A stretch of DNA of 64,000 nucleotides from LMUY01 sp964247705 (GTDB taxonomy: Bacteria > Pseudomonadota > Alphaproteobacteria > Acetobacterales > Acetobacteraceae): contig CAXTVQ010000002.1 of the NCBI GenBank assembly GCA_964247705.1, forward strand, positions 68,433-132,432, written 5' to 3'. Positions 8,872 to 17,002 of the stretch are shown piece by piece. A program made the position numbers and the translations under genes. The notes beneath the pieces were generated by a model. That model saw only the letters and a program-made list of their open reading frames with translations, was not told where the DNA came from and searched no databases. Each line of letters begins with the position of its first letter. Position 1 is the first letter of the stretch.

Positions 8872-9699
8872 ATGACACCCGCGCATCCGACGCTGTTGGT
8901 GAACCTGGAACCAGGGCGGTCCAATACGGGGCTGCTGCAGGTGGCCAGCAACCTCGCCCGGCGTCTCGACGCGGCCGTGATCGGCGTCGCATCGCGCCAA
9001 CCCATGCAGCTCGACATCTCCGGCACCTGCTACATCTCGCCGGAACTCGTCGATGAGGAGCGCGACGAGACCGACAGGGGGATCAGCGGCGCCGAGGCCG
9101 AGTTCCGTGCCGTATTCGGCGGCGCCGATCCCGAGTGGCGGTCGTCGGTCACGTTCGCCGCGCCGTGCGACTACATCGTCGATCAGGCGCGTCACGCCGA
9201 CCTGGTACTGACCGGCATGGCGTCGCACGGCGTGACCGATCCCACGCGCGCGACTCCGGGCGAGGTGGTGATGCGGTGCGGCCGGCCCGTGATCGTCGTC
9301 CCGCGGGAACCGGCGACACCGTCGCTGGACCGGGTCATGCTGGCGTGGCGGGATACGCGGGAGGCCCGGCGCGCCTCCCTGGATTGCCTGCCGCTGCTGC
9401 TGCGCGCGACCCACGTCACCATCGTCGAGCTTGCAGCCAGCGACGACATGGCGGCCGCACGGGAACGCCTGACCGATGTCGCGCGCTGGCTGGCCGGACA
9501 CGGCGTTCAAGCCGAAACCATCGCGGCTGCGACCTCGGCCGACGACGCGGCCCAGATCGAGACGCTGGCGCGCAACGGTGCCGCCGACCTCGTCGTCGCC
9601 GGCGCCTTCGGGCATAGCCGGATACGGGAGTGGGCGTTCGGCGGCGTCACCCGCACCCTGCTGCACCACGCGGACCGCTGCGCGTTATTGTCTCACTAG
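8872..9699 (+). CDS. Tandem-domain universal stress protein (UspA family)
   Basis: A 275-residue cytoplasmic protein with two Usp folds. Domain 1 (about 1-150) ends LTGMASHGVT...GRPVIVVP and domain 2 (about 155-275) ends VVAGAFGHSRIREWAFGGVTRTLLHHADRCALL. The second has the glycine pattern of nucleotide-binding Usp proteins. ATG 8872 is preceded by AGGAG at a suitable distance; longer upstream starts lack one. Family members respond to starvation, oxidative and other stresses; no specific role can be read here. An 11-bp element (8794-8804) upstream is shared with the response-regulator cluster. Confidence 0.9.
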   Translation: MTPAHPTLLVNLEPGRSNTGLLQVASNLARRLDAAVIGVASRQPMQLDISGTCYISPELVDEERDETDRGISGAEAEFRAVFGGADPEWRSSVTFAAPCDYIVDQARHADLVLTGMASHGVTDPTRATPGEVVMRCGRPVIVVPREPATPSLDRVMLAWRDTREARRASLDCLPLLLRATHVTIVELAASDDMAAARERLTDVARWLAGHGVQAETIAAATSADDAAQIETLARNGAADLVVAGAFGHSRIREWAFGGVTRTLLHHADRCALLSH

Positions 9700-9779
9700 A
9701 ACGAGGCAAGACGCGCCGGCTGCACGTCGCCGCGCCCGCCTCGCGCAGCCCACCTCGAGATCCGGATCGGCGAACGTCT

Positions 9780-10874
9780 TCAGAGCACCGAAACCGGCAC
9801 CCGGTGCCAAGCCGCAGACAGGTAGCCCTTGAAGTTCCAGACGTCCTCAGGCGATGACGGCTGGGTCTGCCCGGCCGAGTCCCAGGCCCGCACCACCAGC
9901 TCGTGCTCGCCTCTCGGCAGATCCACCGTGGCGCTCCAGAACCGCCAGCTCCACGGAGCGCCGGTGTTCGGCGCCAACTCGGCCTGCATCCAGCTTCGGC
10001 CGCCGTCGACCGACACATCCACCCGGATGATCTCGCGTCCCGTCGCGACCGCGTAGCCGCGCAGCGCCGTAGGGCCCGCCTTCAGCTCGGCGCCCGGAGC
10101 GGGCTCGCAGAGGGCGGCGTTCAGCGGCATGCCGTAGATCGTGACGCCTTTCGCCCAGTCCACCGTCTGCTCCGTCACGTCGGGCGGCAGCAGCTTGTAG
10201 TCGCGCTGCTGCATGTGATTGCCGGAAGGTTGATCCTGCACGGTGACGCGGGTCAGCCATTTCGGGCTGCGCACGCCGGCGAAGCCCGGTACCACCAGCC
10301 GCAGCGGGAAGCCATGCTCCGGCGCCAGGGGCTCACCGTTCATGGCGTAGGCAAGGAGCACCTCCGGCGACATCGCCTTCGCCATCGGGATGGAGACGCC
10401 GTAGGTGAAACGCCCCTCGTCGGGGATCTCCACTTCGTCGCACGCATCGAATGCCACGTGCAACGCCGGGTCCGTGTCGGCCCCCGCCGCATGCAGCACG
10501 TCGGCCAGCGCGGCGCCGGTCCAGGCGGCGTTGCCGATCGCACCCGGCGCCCAAGGATCGCCCGTCGTCGGCCGCACGCACTGCAGGTCCGCGCGCCTGT
10601 TGCCCGCGCACTGCATCACCGCGGTCACAGTCCGCTCCGGGAAGCGCTCGCGCAGGTCCGCCATCGACAGGTCGAGCGTGGTCTGCACCCGGCCGCCGAC
10701 GCCGAGCCTGTGCGTCGCCTCGGTCAGCCTGGGGACGGCGCCGTGGCTGCGCACGTAGAAATCGGCCTGCGCGGTCACGTCCGAACGACGCAGCCGGTCG
10801 AGCGGCGTCTCGGCGTTGTAGGGCGTCTCGGACTGCACGATCAGTCCGGCCTTGAGGTGCGATGTGTCGAACAT
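9780..10874 (-). CDS. Sulfite-oxidase-family molybdopterin enzyme
   Basis: A 364-residue protein with the sulfite oxidase Mo-cofactor fold (about 40-240) and a C-terminal Mo-oxidoreductase dimerisation domain (about 250-360). The Mo-ligand Cys is in TAVMQCAGNRR (about residue 88). EHGFPLRLVVPGFAGVRSPKWL is a conserved cofactor-contacting stretch. No signal peptide or haem domain is visible, unlike exported SorA or SoxC proteins, so it may be cytoplasmic. The substrate could be sulfite or another small molecule. The 177 bp upstream (10875-11051) contain no gene. Confidence 0.88.
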   Translation of the reverse strand: MFDTSHLKAGLIVQSETPYNAETPLDRLRRSDVTAQADFYVRSHGAVPRLTEATHRLGVGGRVQTTLDLSMADLRERFPERTVTAVMQCAGNRRADLQCVRPTTGDPWAPGAIGNAAWTGAALADVLHAAGADTDPALHVAFDACDEVEIPDEGRFTYGVSIPMAKAMSPEVLLAYAMNGEPLAPEHGFPLRLVVPGFAGVRSPKWLTRVTVQDQPSGNHMQQRDYKLLPPDVTEQTVDWAKGVTIYGMPLNAALCEPAPGAELKAGPTALRGYAVATGREIIRVDVSVDGGRSWMQAELAPNTGAPWSWRFWSATVDLPRGEHELVVRAWDSAGQTQPSSPEDVWNFKGYLSAAWHRVPVSVL

Positions 10875-11051
10875 GGTCTTTGTCCTGTCCAGAAGAACGG
10901 CCGAGCGCGGTCAAGCTAGGCCGAGCAGGCGGATGAGGCCCAGGCTAACCCGCCCAGCACCGGCAGCGAGAGCGCGTGACGGCGGCGCTGACCGGGTAAC
11001 GGCAGCGTTCCGTCCGCCGGCTTAGCACGGGCCCAGCTTCGGACCCTGGCG

Positions 11052-11477
11052 TTACGCGCGCTGCATCCAGGTGGCCGTGCCCTGCGCGACCAGCCGGCCA
11101 TCGTCCCGCGTCGCTTTGGACTGCAGGAACGAGACGGACCGGCCACGGCGCAAGAAGCTCGCCTCGCAGCGCACCAGCCCGGCGGTGACCGGGGCCATGT
11201 ATTGCACCTTCATCTCCAGCGTGGCGGCTGCCCCAGCGGTATGGTGCAGCAGGTGGCCCATGGAGATGTCCATCGCGGTCGCCAGCACGCCGCCATGCAG
11301 CGAGCCTTGCGGGTTGAACAGCGCCGGCGTCACCGTGAAACTGACGATGCAGCACTCGCCCTCGTAGCTCACCGCCATGCCGAGCAGCCGGAGCAGGAAG
11401 AAGGAGCCGAACTCCTGCTCGCCCGTGGCCGTGGCGCGGCCGAGCATTGCCTCGCCGAGCCGCTGCATCTCGCTCAT
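11052..11477 (-). CDS. PaaI-type hotdog-fold thioesterase
   Basis: A 141-residue protein of the 4HBT/PaaI family, which hydrolyses acyl-CoA thioesters. NPQGSLHGGVLATAMDISMGHLL carries the HGG motif and catalytic Asp expected after the central helix. The strands YEGECCIVSFTV and LEMKVQYMAPVTAGLVRCEA form the rest of the fold. It follows the nitrilase-family gene by 30 bp on the same strand, so it may be the last gene of the ABC-nitrilase operon. The substrate is not deducible. Confidence 0.88.
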   Translation of the reverse strand: MSEMQRLGEAMLGRATATGEQEFGSFFLLRLLGMAVSYEGECCIVSFTVTPALFNPQGSLHGGVLATAMDISMGHLLHHTAGAAATLEMKVQYMAPVTAGLVRCEASFLRRGRSVSFLQSKATRDDGRLVAQGTATWMQRA

Positions 11478-11507
11478 CCTGGTGTCCCTACCCGTACAGC
11501 GCCGCTT

Positions 11508-12341
11508 CTATGCCTTGCTGTACTGCGTCGTCCGGCGATTCTCCAGGAGGTGGTTGAACCCGTTCAACTGGCGCGACGCACGCGCCTCGGCGGGCACGAT
11601 CTCGGCCGTCAGGATCGCCTCCGCATCCGCCGGAGCGGGCCCTGCCAGCGGAAAACCGGTCGGGCCGACGATGATGCTGTTGCCCAGGAACGGCTGCCCC
11701 CGCTCCACCCCGAACCGGTCCGCAGCGACCACGAACACGCCGTTGCTGTGCGCCCCCGCCATGACCAGCGTGTTCGCCATCACCTCCCGCCCGGCCGGCT
11801 GTGCCGGCATCGGCACCCAGTTGGTCGGGATGCACACGACGTCTGCCCCGGCCAGGGCGCAGGCACGGTAGCTCTCCGGGAACCAGCCGTCGTAGCAGAT
11901 CATCACGCCCAGCTTGCCGAACGGCAGGTCCAGCACCGGAAAGCCCAGATCGCCCGGCGTGAAGAAGCGGTTCTCCTGGTCCCACAGATGGATCTTGCGG
12001 AACACGCCGAGCACGCCCCCAGGGCCGACGACGACGGCGCTGTTGAACACATCGTCCCCCGCCCGCTCGCACAGCCCCGCGACGATGTACAACCCGCGCT
12101 GCGCCGCCAGGGCCGACCAGGCGCGCACCGTCGGTCCGGTCCAGGCGTCCTCGGCCAGCGAGGCCGCCTCCTCCCTCGTCTCGAACACGTAGCCGGAGTT
12201 GGTCAGCTCCGGCAGCACCATCAGCGTCGCGCCACGGTCCGACGCCTGGCCGATCAGGTCCAGGCTGTGGGCGCGGTTGTGCTCTGTCTGCCCGATCCGC
12301 GGCTCCATCTGGATCGCGGCGACGGTGATCGTTTCAGGCAT
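11508..12341 (-). CDS. Nitrilase-superfamily carbon-nitrogen hydrolase
   Basis: A 277-residue cytoplasmic amidohydrolase. The catalytic triad is visible: Glu in LPELTNSGYVF, Lys in FRKIHLWDQE and Cys in VMICYDGWFPE. The Cys region and length fit amidases or N-carbamoyl-amino-acid hydrolases rather than true nitrilases, but substrate assignment is uncertain. ATG 12341 gives the usual family start (MPETITVAAIQ); an ATG at 12365 in the same frame would add eight residues. It lies downstream of an amide/urea-type ABC transporter, which suggests that it hydrolyses the imported compound. Confidence 0.9.
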   Translation of the reverse strand: MPETITVAAIQMEPRIGQTEHNRAHSLDLIGQASDRGATLMVLPELTNSGYVFETREEAASLAEDAWTGPTVRAWSALAAQRGLYIVAGLCERAGDDVFNSAVVVGPGGVLGVFRKIHLWDQENRFFTPGDLGFPVLDLPFGKLGVMICYDGWFPESYRACALAGADVVCIPTNWVPMPAQPAGREVMANTLVMAGAHSNGVFVVAADRFGVERGQPFLGNSIIVGPTGFPLAGPAPADAEAILTAEIVPAEARASRQLNGFNHLLENRRTTQYSKA

Positions 12342-12418
12342 CGGGGTGACGGTCCTTCCAATCATGCGCAGCCTCGTGCGCCGCGGCCGCGCGAAGCAGG
12401 GTCGGTTCGGCCCAGGGG

Positions 12419-13120
12419 TCAGACGGCGAGATGATCGGCAACCTGCGCCTCCGCGTCCGTGTCCCCCGCCTTACCCTGGGCCACGATCTCGCCGCGGGCC
12501 AGCACGGCGTAGCGATCGGCCAGCGACAGCGCGAACCGCACGTTCTGCTCCACCAGCACGATCGCCGCACCCCCCGACCGCTGCTCCGCCCGCAACACGT
12601 CGGCCAGGCGCAGGATCACGGAAGGCTGCAGCCCCTCGGTGATCTCGTCGATCAGCATCAAGCGGGGACGGGCCAGCAAGGCACGGCCGATGATCAGCAT
12701 CTTCTGCTCGCCGCCGGACAGCGTCCCCGCCCGCTGCCGCCGCCGCTTGGCCAGGAACGGGAAGAACCCGGCGATCCGCTCCAACCCCGCGCCGAATGCC
12801 GTGCCACGCGGGAGGCCGAGCCGAAGGTTCTCCTCCACCGTCAGGTCCTGGAAGATCGCCTGGTCCTGCGGGCTGTAGGCAAGGCCTTGGGCGGCGAGCC
12901 GGTGCGGCGGCGTGCCGTTGGTCTGCTCGGCGAACAGGCTGATGGTCCCGGCGCGGGCGGGCAGGAACCCCATGATGGTCTTGAGCAGCGTGCTCTTGCC
13001 CATGCCGTTCTTGCCGAGCACGGCCAGCACCTCGCCAGGGGCCACGTGCAGCGACACGTCCCGCAGCACCATCGCCTCGCCGTAGCCGGCGACCAGCCCG
13101 CTGACCTCGAGCGCGTTCAT
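12419..13120 (-). CDS. Branched-chain/amide-type ABC transporter ATPase (LivF-like)
   Basis: A 233-residue ATPase. Walker A is GKNGMGKST, the signature is LSGGEQKML, Walker B is RLMLIDEITEGLQP, and the switch His is replaced in LVEQNVRFAL, as usual in LivF/UrtE proteins. The start ATG at 13120 overlaps the upstream stop (ATGA), indicating translational coupling with the fused LivM-LivG. It would energise transport of the compound captured by the binding protein encoded at 15708-16877. Confidence 0.93.
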   Translation of the reverse strand: MNALEVSGLVAGYGEAMVLRDVSLHVAPGEVLAVLGKNGMGKSTLLKTIMGFLPARAGTISLFAEQTNGTPPHRLAAQGLAYSPQDQAIFQDLTVEENLRLGLPRGTAFGAGLERIAGFFPFLAKRRRQRAGTLSGGEQKMLIIGRALLARPRLMLIDEITEGLQPSVILRLADVLRAEQRSGGAAIVLVEQNVRFALSLADRYAVLARGEIVAQGKAGDTDAEAQVADHLAV

Positions 13121-14877
13121 GCCGCTTCCGGCACGGCGTGCGGCTCCCCCGTGTAGATGGTGCGGACCAGCTCGGACCCGGTCACCTCCGCCACCGTGCC
13201 GTCCAGCACGATGCGGCCCTGATGCAGCACGACGATGCGCGAGCTGATCTCCCGCACGAACTCGAGGTCGTGCTCCACCAGCAGGATGCACAGGCCGTGG
13301 TCCCGCACCAGCGTCACCAGGATGGCGCCGATCAACGTGCGCTCGGCCTTGGTGAGCCCGGCCGTCGGCTCATCCAGCAACAGCACGCGCGGCTCCATGG
13401 CCAGCACCATGGCAAGTTCCAGCGCCTGCTTTGCCCCGTGCGACAGGTGCTTGACCGTGGTGCCGAGCTGGCTGTCCAGGCCGGTCGCCGTCACCACCCG
13501 CATCGCCGCCGCCGGCAGCCGCACCGTATCCGCGCGGCGCAAGGGGGACAGGCGCTCATGCCCGGCCCGCGCGATCCGCAGCGACTGCGCGACGCTGAGT
13601 GTGTCGAACACATTCGGCGTCTGGAACTTGCGGCCCAGGCCCAGGCGGACGCAGGCCTCGGGCGAACGGCGGCCGATCTCGACGCCGCCGATCCGGACCC
13701 GGCCGGCGGTGCGCTCCAGCCCATCGCTGATGCAGCGGATCAGGGTGGTCTTGCCCGCGCCGTTGGGGCCAACCAGGCTGACCAACTCGCCCGCGCGGGC
13801 GGAGAAGCTGATGTCCTCCAGCACGTGCAAACTGCCGTAGCGGCGTGCCACGGCCTCGACCGCGATGGCCGCGCCGCCGCCGGCGCTTCCCACGTCGGGG
13901 TCTGGCGTCTGCACGATGCCGGGTGGGGTCTCGACCCGGGCCCGGCCGAACCGCACGAGGCGCAGCAGCGCCGGTCCGAGGCCCTGCGGCGCCAGCACGA
14001 TCACGACGATGAACACCAGGCCGACGATAAGCTGCCAGATGAACGGCAACGTGCCGCTGAGATAGGCAGAGGTGGCGTCGATCAGCACCGCCGCGATGGC
14101 CGGGCCGAGCAGCGTGCCCCGGCCGCCGAGCGCCACCCAAATGACCAACTCCGTGCCGAACTCGAAATTGCCCAGGTCGGGAGCGATCACGTCGTTGTAG
14201 CCGGCATAGGCGAACCCGGCCATCGCGGTGACCACGGCCGAGGCCGCGAGCAAGCCCGTCTTCACCCGCGCCGTGCCGATCCCGCAATAGCGGCAGCGCT
14301 GCTCGTTCTCGCGGATCGCCACCAGCAGCCGGCCGAAATCGCTGCGCACGAAGATCCAGCCGAGCGCCGTCACCACGATCAGCGCCGCACCCGCGACCTG
14401 GAACCAGGCTGGCATCGACAGGTCGAACGTATCGAAGCCGGACAGGCCGCTGCTCGACCCGGTGAAGTTGCCGCCGGAGTAGATGAGCTGGACGAAGATC
14501 ACCGACTGGACGAGCGTGATGACCGAGATGTACAGCGGCGAGACCCGGGGACCGAACGCCAGCCACCCGACCAGCGCCGCCACGGCTGCCGCCACGACCG
14601 GGCCGGCCAGGAAGGCCAGGATCACGACGGGGGCGGTGAAGTCGTACGTCGTCACCGCGAGCCCCAGCGCGTAGGCGCCGATGCCGAAGAACACCGCTTG
14701 CCCGAAGGTCAGGATACCGGTGAACCCCCACAGGATGTCCACCGTGACGGCGATGCTGCCATACAGGAAGGAGCGGATCAGGATACTGACCAGGTAGTCG
14801 TCCAGCACCCACGGACCGATGGCCACCAGCACCGCGGCGGCAAGGGTTCCGCCCAGAAGGAGCAGCGGCCTAGGCAC
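13117..14877 (-). CDS. Fused ABC permease-ATPase (LivM-LivG)
   Basis: A 586-residue fusion. Residues 1 to about 310 are a LivM-type permease with about 8-9 hydrophobic segments and the conserved GFTGILTFGQAVFFGIGAYA loop. Residues about 340-586 are a LivG-type ATPase with Walker A GPNGAGKTTL, GRKFQTPNVFDTLSV, signature LSHGAKQALELAMVLA and Walker B LLLDEPTAGL. In most transporters these are separate genes; no stop or frameshift is seen at the junction, so this looks like a real fusion. It overlaps livH by 8 bp and livF by 4 bp. Confidence 0.93.
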   Translation of the reverse strand: MPRPLLLLGGTLAAAVLVAIGPWVLDDYLVSILIRSFLYGSIAVTVDILWGFTGILTFGQAVFFGIGAYALGLAVTTYDFTAPVVILAFLAGPVVAAAVAALVGWLAFGPRVSPLYISVITLVQSVIFVQLIYSGGNFTGSSSGLSGFDTFDLSMPAWFQVAGAALIVVTALGWIFVRSDFGRLLVAIRENEQRCRYCGIGTARVKTGLLAASAVVTAMAGFAYAGYNDVIAPDLGNFEFGTELVIWVALGGRGTLLGPAIAAVLIDATSAYLSGTLPFIWQLIVGLVFIVVIVLAPQGLGPALLRLVRFGRARVETPPGIVQTPDPDVGSAGGGAAIAVEAVARRYGSLHVLEDISFSARAGELVSLVGPNGAGKTTLIRCISDGLERTAGRVRIGGVEIGRRSPEACVRLGLGRKFQTPNVFDTLSVAQSLRIARAGHERLSPLRRADTVRLPAAAMRVVTATGLDSQLGTTVKHLSHGAKQALELAMVLAMEPRVLLLDEPTAGLTKAERTLIGAILVTLVRDHGLCILLVEHDLEFVREISSRIVVLHQGRIVLDGTVAEVTGSELVRTIYTGEPHAVPEAA

Positions 14878-15706
14878 GCGCGAACCCAGAGGGGCGGATC
14901 CGCAGCAGCACGGCGGCCAGCACGACGATGGTGAGCGTGCCCAGCACGGGACTGGTGTAGGTGCTCACCACCACCTGCGCGCCGCCCAGCACCAGGCAGG
15001 CGAGCGCCAGGCTGAACAGCGACGTGCCGGAGACCATCACCAGCATGAACGCGTTCAGCAGCCAGGGCACGCCCATCAGCGGGTCGATGCTGAGCAACGG
15101 CGTGATCAGCGCGCCGGCCATCGCCGCCAGCCCGGCGCCGATGCTGAACGTCGCGAACCGAACCCGCGCGCTATCGATGCCGAGGGCCCGGGCCAGCGTC
15201 TCGTTCATGATCACCGCACGGGCGGACAGGCCGAGCGTCGTGCCCTGCAGGATGGCCACCATCGCGCCGCACAGCACGGCCGCCACCACCAGCATCAGCA
15301 GGCGATACAGCGAGTAGGAGGTGCCGAGCAGCGCCACCGCCCCCTGCACCGGACTCTGCACGAAATTTGTTCCGCGGCCGAATGCAATCGTGATCAGTTG
15401 CACAACGACGATGCTGAGCCCCCAGGTGGCCAGGATCGCATCCAGCGGCCGGCTGTACAGCGGCCGGACGATCAGCAGCTCGACCACCGCACCCAGCACC
15501 AGCCCCACCAGCAACGCCAGCGGCGCCGCCAGCCAGGGGCTGATCCCGAGTTCGGTCGCCACCAGCGCCGCGTAGCCGCCGACGGTCAGGAAGCCGCCAT
15601 GGGCGAAGTTGATGATCTTCAGCACGCCGAACACGATCAGCAACCCGGCGGCCACCACGAACAGGATGGCCGCCGTCGTCACCCCGTCCAGCAGGAGGTC
15701 CAGCAA
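14870..15706 (-). CDS. ABC transporter permease (LivH-like)
   Basis: A 278-residue inner-membrane permease of the HAAT family with about eight hydrophobic segments. LLDGVTTAAILFVVAAGLLI at the start and the loop FGVLKIINFAHGGFLTVGGY are diagnostic of LivH/UrtB. It pairs with the LivM half of the downstream fusion to form the channel. The gene begins 1 bp after the binding-protein stop and overlaps the next start, consistent with one polycistronic transcript. Confidence 0.93.
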   Translation of the reverse strand: MLDLLLDGVTTAAILFVVAAGLLIVFGVLKIINFAHGGFLTVGGYAALVATELGISPWLAAPLALLVGLVLGAVVELLIVRPLYSRPLDAILATWGLSIVVVQLITIAFGRGTNFVQSPVQGAVALLGTSYSLYRLLMLVVAAVLCGAMVAILQGTTLGLSARAVIMNETLARALGIDSARVRFATFSIGAGLAAMAGALITPLLSIDPLMGVPWLLNAFMLVMVSGTSLFSLALACLVLGGAQVVVSTYTSPVLGTLTIVVLAAVLLRIRPSGFARA

Positions 15707-15707
15707 G

Positions 15708-16877
15708 TTACTTCAGCTTGGGGCACTGGTCGCCGGGATCGACGTTCGAGAACGTCTGGATCACCTTCACGCCGCCATCGGCCTGCACCTGGCCGAGATA
15801 CATGGTGAGCGGCGCATGGTGCTCGTGCCCCATGTTGATCGGCCCGCGGGCGCCATCGAACGTGACCGTCGCCAGGGCGGGCAACACCTTCGCCTCGTCG
15901 AAGCTGCCGGCCTTCTCGACCGCCGCCTTATACAAGTAGATGCCGTCGTACTCGGGCTCGGACAGGTCGTTCGGCGTCTTCATGTCCTTGCCGAACATCT
16001 TGTCCAGCCCGGCCATGAACGCCTTGTTCTGCGGCGTATCGATGCTGGTGAGGTAGGATTGCGCGATATACACGCCGGTCGCGTCGGCGCCGATCGACTT
16101 GGCCGTGCCCTCGTCCACGCCGAGGTTGCCGAACAGCACGTCCACCCCCGAAGCACGGAGCTGCTTCGTCAGCGTCACGTTCGGCGCGCCGCCGGCGGTG
16201 GACGTGATCAGCGCGTCGGGCTTGTCCGCGCGGATCTTGCTGATCACCGCCGTCCAGTCCGAGGCATCCATCGGCAGGTACTGCTCGTCCAGCACCTTGC
16301 CGCCCTTGGACTCGATGTACTTGCGCGTGAACTCCAGCATGCCGCGTCCGAACGCGTAGTCGCTGCCGGCGAGGAAGAACGTCTTGGCCCCTTTCTGCTT
16401 CATGAAGTAGTCCACGATGGAGGCCACCTGCTGGTCCGGCACCCAGGCGTCCACGAACAGGTACGGGCTGCAGGACCGGCCCTCGTAATACGACGTGTAG
16501 ATGAACGGCGTCTTACCGCGCGCCACCACCGGCAACCCGGCATTGCGGGCGGCGCTGGTTTCCATGGTGATGATCGCGTTCACCTTCTGCTGGAAAATGA
16601 GCGAGTTGTAGGCGGCGACCGCACCGTCGGCGCCGCTGCGGTCGTCGGCCACGGACAACTCCACCTGGCGGCCCAGGATGCCGCCCTTGGCGTTGATCTC
16701 GGACACGGCAAGCTGGGCCGCCTGGACGACCGAGGGTGCGACCACGCTGTTGGCGCCGGAGAGGCCGACGGGGATGCCAATCTTCACCGGCGGCTCGGCT
16801 GCCTGACTTGCAACGGTGCTGGCGGTGGTGATCGCAAGCAGGGCGGCAACGGCGAGTGCGGCATCTATGCGGATCAT
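15708..16877 (-). CDS. Amide/urea-type periplasmic substrate-binding protein
   Basis: A 389-residue exported protein with a signal peptide of about 26 residues (hydrophobic core, ending near ASQAAEPPV). The mature part has the type I periplasmic fold: VKIGIPVGLSGAN, AVSEINAKGGILGRQVEL and YYEGRSCSPYLFVDAWVPDQQ. The last segment and FFLAGSDYAFGRGM resemble AmiC/UrtA binding proteins more than leucine-specific ones, so short amides or urea-like compounds are the likely ligands. It is the first gene of the operon; its promoter should lie in the 125 bp shared with recG. Confidence 0.9.
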   Translation of the reverse strand: MIRIDAALAVAALLAITTASTVASQAAEPPVKIGIPVGLSGANSVVAPSVVQAAQLAVSEINAKGGILGRQVELSVADDRSGADGAVAAYNSLIFQQKVNAIITMETSAARNAGLPVVARGKTPFIYTSYYEGRSCSPYLFVDAWVPDQQVASIVDYFMKQKGAKTFFLAGSDYAFGRGMLEFTRKYIESKGGKVLDEQYLPMDASDWTAVISKIRADKPDALITSTAGGAPNVTLTKQLRASGVDVLFGNLGVDEGTAKSIGADATGVYIAQSYLTSIDTPQNKAFMAGLDKMFGKDMKTPNDLSEPEYDGIYLYKAAVEKAGSFDEAKVLPALATVTFDGARGPINMGHEHHAPLTMYLGQVQADGGVKVIQTFSNVDPGDQCPKLK

Positions 16878-17002
16878 TGAGGTTCCTGGCGCGTCTGGTT
16901 GGATCGACTGGTCTGGTTAGCAAGCTGTGGGCCAGTATGGACGAGGCGGCGGCGAGTCGCGTCCTAGCCACCCTTCCCCCCGACCGTTAAAACCCGTCCG
17001 GC

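Noticed and set aside
13117..14877. LivM-LivG fusion as a sequencing frameshift artefact
   Set aside because: The junction is a continuous linker with no disturbed motif on either side, so a true fusion is more likely.
13138..14934. 598-codon plus-strand frame
   Set aside because: It opposes the LivM-LivG fusion and has shadow-like composition with no motif.
1574..17002. Prophage or integrative element
   Set aside because: No integrase, transposase, attachment repeat, tRNA target or phage structural gene was seen.
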